The notes below the pieces were generated by a model. That model ran no database searches. It saw only the letters and a program-made list of their open reading frames with translations, and had not been told where the DNA came from. Source: an uncultured Lachnospiraceae bacterium (lineage in GTDB: Bacteria > Bacillota > Clostridia > Lachnospirales > Lachnospiraceae). From it: a stretch of DNA of 39,554 nucleotides. The translations under genes and the position numbers were made by a program. This document shows positions 26,271 to 34,336 of this stretch, in pieces; positions within the stretch are counted from its first letter, which is position 1; every line of letters starts with the position of its first letter. The DNA is taken from positions 1 through 39,554 of the forward strand of contig CAJTWM010000034.1 in assembly GCA_910579805.1 (NCBI GenBank), given 5' to 3'.

Positions 26271-27932
26271 TTAGTCTGCCTTAGTATACAATGGTTTGTA
26301 CCGGCTTGCAATGCTTTCCGCGATTTTCATGCCGTCCATCGCCGCGGAAGTAATGCCTCCCGCATATCCCGCGCCTTCGCCGCAAGGGTATAATCCCCGT
26401 ATCTTGGACTGGTTCGTTTCATCCCTTGGAATGCGTACCGGAGAGGAAGTCCGGCTCTCGATCCCGTCGATCAAAACATGATCGTCCGCAAATCCGGGGA
26501 TCACTCTGTCAAACTGCTCCATCCCTTCTATGAAAGCGGCGTTCAACTGTCCGGGCAGGATGCCGGATACCTTTGTATAAGTAAATCCTCCTTTGATTTG
26601 CGGTTCAAACCCGTCTTGGAAAAAAGAAACCGTTTCTGTATCCGAAGGAACGTTTCCCGTTTCCCTTTTTCCTAATATGTCTTCTTTAAAATCCCCGAAA
26701 CGTTCTACCGGAATATTTCCGTTTCCTGCAAGAAATGCTTTCTCTTCTATTTTACGCTGGAAAGCGATTCCTGCAAGAGGTCCCGCTGCGCCGTAATCTT
26801 CGGGCGTGACGGAAACAATAATGGCGCTGTTTGCGTTTTTCCCGTTTCGCCCGCTGTAGCTCATCCCGTTTACGGCAAGTTTTCCTTCCTCCGACGAAGC
26901 GTTGACTACAAACCCGCCGGGACACATACAGAAAGAATATACCCCTCTGTCATTTGACGTTTTTGCCGTCAGCTTATAAGAGGCGGCGGGAAGCAGATCC
27001 CCTTTATCCCTGCCGTATTGTGCGGTATCGATCAATGCCTGCGGATGCTCTACCCGGAAACCTACTGCAAAAGATTTTGCCTCCATCGGCACGCCACGCT
27101 GCAGCAGCGTTTCAAGCGTATCCCTTGCCGAATGCCCTATGGCAAGTACCGCAGTATCGCATTCCAAACGGTAGGTTTGCCCTTTCTCATCCTTTACGAG
27201 CAGCCCGTACAGGCGGTTCTTCTCAATTTCAAAGTCTATTGCCTGATTTTGAAACCGGAATTCCCCGCCCCATGCTTTGATCCGTTCCCGCATATTTTTA
27301 ACCACATCGATCAGGATGTCCGTCCCGATATGGGGTTTCCCCTCATACAATATCTTTTCGGGAGCGCCGTTTTGGACGAAAACGGACAATACATATCCGT
27401 TTCTTCCGTCTTTATCTTTGACTAAAGTGTTCAGCTTGCCGTCGGAAAAAGTGCCGGCCCCTCCTTCTCCGAACTGCACGTTAGAGCCGGGATCAAAAGC
27501 GCCCTTTTCCCAAAACGCCTCTACGTCTTTTTTTCTTGTATCCACATCCCGTCCCCGTTCCAATATCAGGGGTCTATAACCGTGTTCCGCAAGCAGATAA
27601 GCGCAAAACAGCCCTGCCGGCCCGCTGCCGATGATAACGGGGCGATGCGCCGCTGTTTTTTCACCGGCTGCCTTCCATTGATATGCTTCTTTTACTACAA
27701 TCGACACTTGACTGTTTCCCGCTTTTTTTACAAGCCGTTCTTCCTTTTTTGCTTCTGCCTCCGCTGTGATACTGTAAAAAATGTCCGGCTTTTTTCTCGC
27801 GTCTATAGAACGCTTTACGATCCGGTAAGAAAGAATGGCATTCCTGTCCGTCTTTAAGATATGGCAAATTTTTTTACATAACATTTCTTCCGTATAATCG
27901 AGTGGAAGTCTGATCTGATTGATTCGTATCAT
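26271..27932 (-). CDS. FAD-dependent oxidoreductase of unknown substrate (COG2509 type)
   Basis: A 553-residue flavoprotein. Residues about 1-90 form a small alpha/beta domain rich in basic residues. Then comes the dinucleotide-binding VIIGSGPAGLFCAYLLAEHG, and a long conserved stretch GSNVQFGEGGAGTFSDGKLNT. The C terminus has GLYPCGEGAGYAGGITSAAMDG, the second FAD contact. This matches the uncharacterised FAD-dependent dehydrogenase family found across Clostridia. The start at 27932 leaves a 23-bp gap to the preceding gene; longer frames overlap it. The substrate is unknown. Confidence 0.9.
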   Translation of the reverse strand: MIRINQIRLPLDYTEEMLCKKICHILKTDRNAILSYRIVKRSIDARKKPDIFYSITAEAEAKKEERLVKKAGNSQVSIVVKEAYQWKAAGEKTAAHRPVIIGSGPAGLFCAYLLAEHGYRPLILERGRDVDTRKKDVEAFWEKGAFDPGSNVQFGEGGAGTFSDGKLNTLVKDKDGRNGYVLSVFVQNGAPEKILYEGKPHIGTDILIDVVKNMRERIKAWGGEFRFQNQAIDFEIEKNRLYGLLVKDEKGQTYRLECDTAVLAIGHSARDTLETLLQRGVPMEAKSFAVGFRVEHPQALIDTAQYGRDKGDLLPAASYKLTAKTSNDRGVYSFCMCPGGFVVNASSEEGKLAVNGMSYSGRNGKNANSAIIVSVTPEDYGAAGPLAGIAFQRKIEEKAFLAGNGNIPVERFGDFKEDILGKRETGNVPSDTETVSFFQDGFEPQIKGGFTYTKVSGILPGQLNAAFIEGMEQFDRVIPGFADDHVLIDGIESRTSSPVRIPRDETNQSKIRGLYPCGEGAGYAGGITSAAMDGMKIAESIASRYKPLYTKAD

Positions 27933-27955
27933 GTTAACACCCATCCGCCTGTTTT

Positions 27956-29176
27956 TTACTTTTCTTTTTTTGAAGCATTTTCTCCGGCAATATGGCCTGA
28001 AGTCCACGCCCATTGTAAATTATATCCGCCGCATCTTCCGTCGATATCCAAAAGCTCTCCTGCAAAAAAGAGCCCGGGGATTATCGTAGATTCCAGTGTT
28101 TCCGTTACTTCTTCCATGGATACGCCGCCCGCGCAGACTTGCGCATTTTCAAAAGGATTGCATTCGGAAATCTGTGTTTCCAAATTCCTGAGAAGAGAAT
28201 AAACCTTTTCCCACTTTTTACGGTTTTCTTCGCCAATCTTTTCGTCGGATCTCAATCCGGCCAGTTTGATAAGAAGCTGCAGGATCTTTTTATTCGTAAT
28301 GCCTAAGAAGAACTCTTCTGCCTTTTGTCCTTTTTTCGTTTCATATCTGTTATGTATCAACCGATCATATGCTTCTTTTGAAATGCAGGGAAGAAAGTCC
28401 ATAGAAACGGCCACATTCCTTTTCTCTGATAGGGCTTTTGCCGCATAACGGCTGAATTGGAACACGGGGATGCCGGAGATTCCATAATCTGTCAACTGTA
28501 ACTCTCCCCGCTCATAAGCTTCTTTTTTCCCGTCCAGATACAACGTCAGCCCGCATTCCGTCCTTACTCCTGCAAGCTGCTTAAAAAAGGATTCCCGGCA
28601 CCGAAGCTGGACCAGCGCCGGAACAGGTTCAAGAACAGAATGTCCCAGTGAGGCAGACAAAAGATAACCGCTGCCAGAGACAGTTCCTTTCGGACCCGCT
28701 TTGCTTCCGCAAGCTAAGATAATGCGGTCGTAGGTTTCTTTTCCCTCTTTCGTCTCTACGGTGAAACGCCCGTCTTTCTTTTGCAGTTTTTTGACCTCCG
28801 CCCCAACCTTACTCCTGACGCCTTCCCTGTCGCATGTAAGCCGTAACAGGTCCGAAACCGTGGACGCCTGTTCGCTGTAAGGGTATAGATAGCCGTTTTT
28901 ATTTTTGACCATAAGTCCCAATCCTTCAAAAAACCGGATCGTTTCCTTTACACCGAAAGTGTCGAAATACGTCCGGATATCCGGACAACTGTCGCTTCTG
29001 AAATAGTCTTTGGAAAAATCCAAATTTGTAAAATTGCATTTTCCGTTTCCGGTCATAAGAAGTTTTTTTAATACCCTGTCATTCTTTTCATAAACAGTGA
29101 CGCTGACGCCGTTTCTTTTTGCCGTGAGCGCCGCCGTCATTCCGGCCGCGCCGCCGCCGACCACCGCAATTTCCAT
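27956..29176 (-). CDS. HI0933/YhiN-family flavoprotein
   Basis: A 406-residue NAD(P)/FAD-dependent oxidoreductase of the HI0933-like (BaiN/YhiN) family. It opens with EIAVVGGGAAGMTAAL and has the family hallmark LKKLLMTGNGKCNFTN, a mid-region GSKAGPKGTVSGSGYLLS, and the C-terminal GLFFAGELLDIDGRCGGYNLQWAWTSG. One member of this family (BaiN) has been linked to bile acid reduction, but the family is broad and no substrate can be assigned here. The ATG at 29176 gives the standard N terminus; a TTG three codons earlier has a closer AAAGGA and is an equal alternative. Confidence 0.92.
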   Translation of the reverse strand: MEIAVVGGGAAGMTAALTAKRNGVSVTVYEKNDRVLKKLLMTGNGKCNFTNLDFSKDYFRSDSCPDIRTYFDTFGVKETIRFFEGLGLMVKNKNGYLYPYSEQASTVSDLLRLTCDREGVRSKVGAEVKKLQKKDGRFTVETKEGKETYDRIILACGSKAGPKGTVSGSGYLLSASLGHSVLEPVPALVQLRCRESFFKQLAGVRTECGLTLYLDGKKEAYERGELQLTDYGISGIPVFQFSRYAAKALSEKRNVAVSMDFLPCISKEAYDRLIHNRYETKKGQKAEEFFLGITNKKILQLLIKLAGLRSDEKIGEENRKKWEKVYSLLRNLETQISECNPFENAQVCAGGVSMEEVTETLESTIIPGLFFAGELLDIDGRCGGYNLQWAWTSGHIAGENASKKEK

Positions 29177-29239
29177 ACTTGCCAACCAATCCTTTTCCCA
29201 TAATCAAAATCTGATACTATCTATCGCTTTTCCCATTTT

Positions 29240-29875
29240 TTAACTGGAATAGGTTTCCAAAAAATCGTACAATTCCTTTTCTGTTTCAACATACTTATTT
29301 AAAAGGACTTCCGCCTGCAGACGTTCCGGAAGCTGGGACAGCGAAATGGAGGTATTCATATATACCGTCTGCATATCTTCGCACATAACGACGATATAAT
29401 TATTGTGTACGGTCAGATAGAAATGTCTGTCCGCCTCCTCAAAGAAATAATTTTTCCGGATCACAACTTTCTGTCTTGAAAAAGACCTGACTTCTACGCT
29501 TACGAAACCTCTTGTCTGTTCCTCTAACGGCGGGCTCTGTTCATATTCCTGCATTGCCTCTAAAAAGCTGTCCCTGTCCATTCCGAGATACTTTTCCGGG
29601 ACTTCCCATGTAGTTTCCACGCTGCTGCCGTCACGCAGATCGGTCTCTATGATCACATACTGCGTATCCGAAGTTAAGATCTGTCTGTCCTCTACGATCA
29701 TCTCTTCCGCCGGTGCAGGTATCCCTTCCGTAACCAATTGCTGCGGCAGGGGTTCTATTTCCGCTTGCTTTGGCGAATAAAAATAATGATTCATCAAAAG
29801 AAAGCTGACGCCTCCGAGAAGATACATCGTAAGCGGATACAGAAAAAATAAGCCGATACTTTTTATTACTTTCAT
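29240..29875 (-). CDS. BofC-like membrane-anchored protein
   Basis: A 211-residue protein with one N-terminal membrane segment (about 4-28) and an extracytoplasmic remainder. Its C-terminal part (about 130-211, with RHFYLTVHNNYIVVMCEDMQTVY and ELYDFLETYSS) resembles the C-terminal domain of BofC. In Bacillus, BofC restrains the SpoIVB protease in late sporulation. Weak similarity makes this a probable, not certain, call. The ATG at 29875 has GGAAGG 15 nt upstream, too far; a TTG at 29902 would add nine residues without an SD. A sigma-G-like promoter lies just upstream. Confidence 0.6.
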   Translation of the reverse strand: MKVIKSIGLFFLYPLTMYLLGGVSFLLMNHYFYSPKQAEIEPLPQQLVTEGIPAPAEEMIVEDRQILTSDTQYVIIETDLRDGSSVETTWEVPEKYLGMDRDSFLEAMQEYEQSPPLEEQTRGFVSVEVRSFSRQKVVIRKNYFFEEADRHFYLTVHNNYIVVMCEDMQTVYMNTSISLSQLPERLQAEVLLNKYVETEKELYDFLETYSS

Positions 29876-29920
29876 TTTACAATGACCATGCCTTCCAAAC
29901 AAAATTTTTCATTCTGTTAT

Positions 29921-29949
29921 CAGTATCAGCTTATCCTTCATATTTATTC
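29921..29949 (-). promoter_or_regulatory. Candidate forespore (sigma-F/G-like) promoter before the BofC-like gene
   Basis: On the minus strand GAATA (29945-29949) fits the sigma-G -35 element; 17 bp later GATACTG (29921-29927) matches five of seven positions of CATWMTA. It lies in the 80-bp gap between the flippase and the BofC-like gene. B. subtilis bofC is expressed in the forespore, so the match fits the gene, but one such match is weak on its own. Confidence 0.3.
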
Positions 29950-29955
29950 ATTTTT

Positions 29956-31599
29956 TTACAGAAGATGTAAAATTTGTCCCGCTTTTATGAGCATTGCGCC
30001 GCCCGGAATCAGCGAAAGCTCTTTTTTATTTACGCCTTTCAATGCAAACAAAAGCACAAGATAACCGGCCGCGCCTAAAATAATGCATACGACGGAGGTA
30101 ACCAGCCCTCCGGCCGTAGCAAGCAAAGCTCTGGATAAAAGCATATCCAACAGACCGCTTACGGCCGCCGCTATTGCAGGTATCCCCAGCATCCTCACAT
30201 ACTCGGGCGAATATTTTAAATACCCGAAAAGAGTCATTCCGTTAAGAATCATAATCATTCCGAATAAGACCATATAGCCGTATGCCACTGACGCAATCCC
30301 CAAATGCAGAACCTTTAAAAATAGGATCATGGAGCAGATATGAACGGCAAACGAGACGGCGCAATTCCTGAGTGCAAGCAGTTGTCTGCCCACTGCCTGC
30401 AAAACATAATTAAAAAATATAGCGCAGGGGATCATAAAAAGCAGGGAGGAACTGACGCGCAAAAGAAAGATCGTTCCGTTTACGGTTCCAAACAGCATTT
30501 CCGTGACCGGCTTAGCCAAGAAGCCAAGAAGTACGGCCACGGGAACCGCATAAAGGCAAAAGGTATGTAATACTGCTGAAAATCTTTCTTTCACGGCGCG
30601 GTAGTCTTCTCTTCTATGAAGCTGGCCTATTGCCGACAATGGTTTTATCATGATCAGGCATAAAAGATTGGAAAGGATCCCCATTAAAATGCCGTATTTC
30701 CCATAAAAAGACCCATAATGCATGGTATAGTTCTGCACTGTGTTCTTGCTTGTGTAGTGAAAATAAAACAACATATCAATAAAGACTGCGCTTTGGACAA
30801 AAAGAAGCATGGCAAACTGGGGCAGCCCTAAAAAAAGGACATTCCTGACTACCTCGCTGTAAGACTCCAAGGTTTTGGAACTCTCTTCGCTTTTTCTTTT
30901 CTTCAGGGCCGGCGCATAGACACGGTTCAAAAATAATAAGAAAAACAGGATCAAAAGCTGTGCGGCGACCATACCGGCTGCCATTCCCGCGACGCCGTAT
31001 GCCGGAGCACAATTTCCGTTCTGTTTCAGCCTGCCTGCCTTTTCCCCGTAGCCATATAACATTTTGGCAAAAAGGATGCCGAATCCTAAGCCGAGAAGCT
31101 GCTCCAATATTCTGGACAGGCAGGTCGGCGCTACCGTTCCGATCCCTTCAAAATATCCCCGGTAAACTGCAATGACTGCAGAAAGGATAAAAGCGGGCGC
31201 TATCACGCACACGCTCAACGACAATAACGGCTGCTGCAACAGTTTTTCCGATATCTGCTTTGAAAAAACAACGGCGGACAAACAGCATAAAAGCCCCGCC
31301 CCTACTGCAAAAATGAGGGCGCCTGTCAGCGTTCTTTTTACATTTTTGACCTGCCCTCTGCTTAACCGTATTCTTACCGCTTTGCTTACCGCCTGCGGCA
31401 GATACCAGCCGATAAAGATCATGACAAATGCGAACATTTCGTAAACTGCCGCATAATAGCCTGTTCCGGTTTCACCCAGCATATGTGCAAAAAAGATTCT
31501 TCCAAACAGCATGATCAGATTGGATATCATCATGATACATAAAATCGTATTTCCTTTCGAAAGTCCTTGTCCGGCCTTCCTTCTTCTAGTATTTTCCAT
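29956..31599 (-). CDS. MOP-superfamily flippase (SpoVB/MurJ-like)
   Basis: A 547-residue polytopic membrane protein with about 14 helices, of the polysaccharide biosynthesis/MATE-like exporter group that flips lipid-linked precursors. The N-terminal part has GETGTGYYAAVYEMFAFV and LPQAVSKAVRIRLSRGQ, and then YRGYFEGIGTVAPTCLSRILEQ, typical of SpoVB and the Clostridium MurJ-like proteins. In a sporulation-linked neighbourhood SpoVB (spore cortex) is plausible, but a vegetative flippase cannot be excluded. AGGAGGA precedes the ATG, directly after a perfect hairpin. Confidence 0.85.
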   Translation of the reverse strand: MENTRRRKAGQGLSKGNTILCIMMISNLIMLFGRIFFAHMLGETGTGYYAAVYEMFAFVMIFIGWYLPQAVSKAVRIRLSRGQVKNVKRTLTGALIFAVGAGLLCCLSAVVFSKQISEKLLQQPLLSLSVCVIAPAFILSAVIAVYRGYFEGIGTVAPTCLSRILEQLLGLGFGILFAKMLYGYGEKAGRLKQNGNCAPAYGVAGMAAGMVAAQLLILFFLLFLNRVYAPALKKRKSEESSKTLESYSEVVRNVLFLGLPQFAMLLFVQSAVFIDMLFYFHYTSKNTVQNYTMHYGSFYGKYGILMGILSNLLCLIMIKPLSAIGQLHRREDYRAVKERFSAVLHTFCLYAVPVAVLLGFLAKPVTEMLFGTVNGTIFLLRVSSSLLFMIPCAIFFNYVLQAVGRQLLALRNCAVSFAVHICSMILFLKVLHLGIASVAYGYMVLFGMIMILNGMTLFGYLKYSPEYVRMLGIPAIAAAVSGLLDMLLSRALLATAGGLVTSVVCIILGAAGYLVLLFALKGVNKKELSLIPGGAMLIKAGQILHLL

Positions 31600-31610
31600 A
31601 TGATTCCTCC

Positions 31611-31632
31611 TGCATTTACGGTGATAAATGCA
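31611..31632 (-). other. Hairpin abutting the flippase ribosome-binding site
   Basis: A perfect 8-bp inverted repeat (TGCATTTA at 31611-31618, TAAATGCA at 31625-31632) with a 6-nt loop. In the minus-strand RNA, its last base is followed directly by GGAGG and, a few bases on, by the start codon. There is no U tract, so it is not a terminator; it may be an operator or an mRNA structure that affects initiation. Confidence 0.5.
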
Positions 31633-31658
31633 TGGTATTTTATTCGCTTTCCTTTTGT

Positions 31659-32159
31659 TTATTCTCTTGTGATCCCCAGATTTTCAAGTACGGCGTTTTG
31701 TTTGCGTTCCATCAACCCCGCGTCCGCTTCTTCCATATGATCGTAGCCGCACAAGTGCAGCATACTATGTGCAATCAGAAAAGCAAATTCCCTAAGTTCA
31801 CTGTGTCCGTATTTTTGCGCCTGCTCTTTTACTTTTTCGGCGGAAACGACGATATCCCCCAAAAGCAGCTCGCCGGTTTCCGGATCGAAGCAGTCCGCTT
31901 CTTCTTTTGCAGCGTTCTCAAAGCCGGAAGGAACCTCAAAAGACAAATTAGGGAAAGACAGCACATCCGTTTCATTATCGATCCCTCTATGCCGTTTATT
32001 ATATTCTCTGATCGTCTCGTTATCTGTGATCAGTACGTTGACCTGCGACTCGTAAAGACAGCCTTCACTGTCAAGCACTTCTTCCATTACCTGTTTTACC
32101 GTTTCTTCCTCAGAAAATCCAAAGCGTATTTCCGTCTCATTCTCAACGTAAGAAGTCAT
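31659..32159 (-). CDS. ybeY: Endoribonuclease YbeY (16S rRNA 3' maturation)
   Basis: A zinc-dependent RNase for 16S rRNA processing and ribosome quality control. The 166-residue product carries the metal motif HxxxHxxxxxH in LIAHSMLHLCGYDHM (about residues 133-144), preceded by YNKRHRGIDNETDVLSFPN and LLLGDIVVS. It overlaps the upstream gene by 17 bp; GGAGG lies 12 nt before the ATG. Its position after phoH and a pgpH locus is standard in Firmicutes. Confidence 0.96.
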   Translation of the reverse strand: MTSYVENETEIRFGFSEEETVKQVMEEVLDSEGCLYESQVNVLITDNETIREYNKRHRGIDNETDVLSFPNLSFEVPSGFENAAKEEADCFDPETGELLLGDIVVSAEKVKEQAQKYGHSELREFAFLIAHSMLHLCGYDHMEEADAGLMERKQNAVLENLGITRE

Positions 32160-33348
32160 AATACAATTTTTCCTCCACGAAAATTTTTCTCATATTTTGT
32201 AATTCCGAATAAGTGAGGAGGTTGTCCGTCAAAAAACCTCCGGCGATCTTTTTTTGAAAGATCTCGTCCGTCAGTTTGGTATAATCGATCGCCGCGTCCT
32301 TGTCCTTTTCAAAAATATCCTGAATGGCCGTGATGACGGCATCTGAAAACATGACTACCGCCGTTTCTTTTTCAATATACTTGGTTCCGGGATCTAAACA
32401 TTCTTTGAGTACTTTAACCACTTCTGCCGGAAACCGGTTGGAACTGCAGATGGCTTTTACGTTTTCCCAATTATTTTCACCTTTCAGATTACCAATCTTT
32501 AAATAATAAGTCGCCGCCTTTGTGACTTCTTCATTCAGATTCAGTTTTTTGGCGATACGCGAAGTTAAATAAGCCGTGTGTATCGTTTTATAATATTCCG
32601 GCTTATACTTCTCTTTTAGTTCTACCATAAGAGGATATGCCTGATCGTTTATAATCTGATATTTATCCAGATACCGGTTTGCAACATAATAATTATACAC
32701 TTTTAGCAGCACAAACAATAAAATTGCGCTGATGATTACGTTGGTTACAGGTATGACGAATAGTTCGAAATTCAGTCTTTCATTGACAAATAAAACGATA
32801 TTGGCGGTCTCGCTCACAAGCAGAAATAAAAGCGACAGAAAAATCGGGATTCCCACTTTAAAAGACTCGTCCAGATCCTGAAAAAGCGCAACGGCTACCA
32901 CGCCGCTCATAAAGTAAAGAATAAATACTTCCGTGCCCATTCCGGGAATCATTAATACCGTAATCATTAAAAGAACGCTGCCTGCCGTGATCCCACACAC
33001 CATATTTCCAAACAGCGCCAGCGCCGTAAAGATTACGATAAAGGGCCAGCCGGAATATGGGAGAACGGGAAATACGCCTGCCAGAGCCAGTCCCAAATAG
33101 TAAAACAGGGTAAATCTTCCGAATTTTTTGTGGTTTTCATGATCCAGCCTGCCGCCGGCGGCACAGCTCCAAAACACATAAAGGACGAGCAGTGTGCCCA
33201 TGACCGCCATGACGATATTGCGAAGGATCTGAAATTCATTTTCCATATAGATATAGCTGTAAATATATACTAATCCGCCGTTGGCAATCACAAAAAAGAC
33301 GGATTGTACCGTATCTGCAAGCCATTTTTTCTTATTTTCTTCTTCCAT
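32143..33348 (-). CDS. Degenerate PgpH-like membrane protein (pseudo-HD domain)
   Basis: At the usual pgpH (yqfF) locus between phoH and ybeY. The 401-residue product has about seven membrane helices (residues 13-220) followed by a cytosolic domain (about 230-401). That domain aligns with the PgpH HD domain: YPLMVELKEKYKPEYY matches the conserved entry helix, and ATYYLKIGNLKG sits where PgpH has the AYYHDIGK motif. The His-Asp pair is therefore Leu283-Lys284. The His pair of the TYHH motif is Tyr253-Lys254, and the EQHHGT His residues are missing (LDPGT). The extracellular 7TMR-HDED domain of full-length PgpH is also absent. PgpH degrades c-di-AMP; this copy probably cannot. A binding or sensing role is inference. 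Confidence 0.8.
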   Translation of the reverse strand: MEEENKKKWLADTVQSVFFVIANGGLVYIYSYIYMENEFQILRNIVMAVMGTLLVLYVFWSCAAGGRLDHENHKKFGRFTLFYYLGLALAGVFPVLPYSGWPFIVIFTALALFGNMVCGITAGSVLLMITVLMIPGMGTEVFILYFMSGVVAVALFQDLDESFKVGIPIFLSLLFLLVSETANIVLFVNERLNFELFVIPVTNVIISAILLFVLLKVYNYYVANRYLDKYQIINDQAYPLMVELKEKYKPEYYKTIHTAYLTSRIAKKLNLNEEVTKAATYYLKIGNLKGENNWENVKAICSSNRFPAEVVKVLKECLDPGTKYIEKETAVVMFSDAVITAIQDIFEKDKDAAIDYTKLTDEIFQKKIAGGFLTDNLLTYSELQNMRKIFVEEKLYYDFLR

Positions 33349-34336
33349 TACCTGTGTCCCTGCTCTTATGATTTTTTTCTTTCGCCTCGTAATCTTCGTA
33401 TGCTTTCACGATCTTTTGTACGAGCGGATGACGCACTACGTCCTTACTTGTCAGATTACAGAATGCAATATCGTCTATTTTGCCAAGTACCCTCGCCGCC
33501 ACGTCCAGTCCTGATCTTGTTCCGGGCGCAAGGTCTTTTTGCGAAGCGTCGCCGGTGACGACTACTTTTGAGCCGAAACCGATTCTGGTCAAAAACATCT
33601 TCATCTGCGCAGGCGTAGTATTTTGCGCCTCGTCCAAAATAATATAAGCGTTATCAAGGGTACGGCCCCTCATATAGGCCAAAGGCGCTACTTCTATCAG
33701 CCCTTTTTCCATATTTTTATTGAAGCTTTCGGCTCCCATGATCTGATACAAGGCATCATAGAGCGGTCTTAAATAAGGATCTACCTTGCTCTGCAGGTCT
33801 CCCGGCAGGAAACCGAGCTTTTCCCCCGCTTCTATAGCGGGTCTTGTAAGGATGATCCTGCCCACTTCTTCATTTTTGAACGCGGTGATCGCCATGGCCA
33901 TAGCCAGATATGTTTTACCTGTACCGGCAGGTCCCAGACCGAAAACGATCATATTGTCACGGATCGCGTCTACATACTGCTTTTGTCCCAAGGTTTTTGG
34001 TTTTACCGGTTTTCCGCTGACCGTATGGCATATACAGTCTTTGTCTATTTCTACCAGTTCTTTTTCTTTATCTTCCATTCCTAATGTAATCGCATAATCC
34101 ACATTCTGATCCTGGATTATGTTTCCCCTTTTCGATAATTCGACAAGCTGCATCGTGACGCTTGCCGCCTTTTTTACTTTGTCCTCTTCTCCGATAATCT
34201 TAAGTCCCCCGTCCCTGTCGGCAATGGAAACGTGAAAATCATCTTCTATTTTCTTTATGTGGCTGTCATACAGACCAAAAATATTACGCATATGCTCAGC
34301 CGGAATTTCTATTAAAAGTTCAGTCCTGCCTTTCAT
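33332..34336 (-). CDS. phoH: PhoH-family ATPase
   Basis: A cytosolic P-loop ATPase of the PhoH family, thought to act in RNA metabolism. The 334-residue product has the N-terminal KH-like region (LIEIPAEHMRNIFGLYDSHIKKIE), Walker A GLGPAGTGKTYLAM (about 133-146), and Walker B YIILDEAQNTTPAQMKMFLTR. The C terminus is basic. The start at 34336 overlaps yqfD by 17 bp; AAGAGG sits directly before it, not at normal spacing, so coupled initiation is likely. The order yqfC-yqfD-phoH matches Bacillus. Confidence 0.95.
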   Translation of the reverse strand: MKGRTELLIEIPAEHMRNIFGLYDSHIKKIEDDFHVSIADRDGGLKIIGEEDKVKKAASVTMQLVELSKRGNIIQDQNVDYAITLGMEDKEKELVEIDKDCICHTVSGKPVKPKTLGQKQYVDAIRDNMIVFGLGPAGTGKTYLAMAMAITAFKNEEVGRIILTRPAIEAGEKLGFLPGDLQSKVDPYLRPLYDALYQIMGAESFNKNMEKGLIEVAPLAYMRGRTLDNAYIILDEAQNTTPAQMKMFLTRIGFGSKVVVTGDASQKDLAPGTRSGLDVAARVLGKIDDIAFCNLTSKDVVRHPLVQKIVKAYEDYEAKEKNHKSRDTGNGRRK

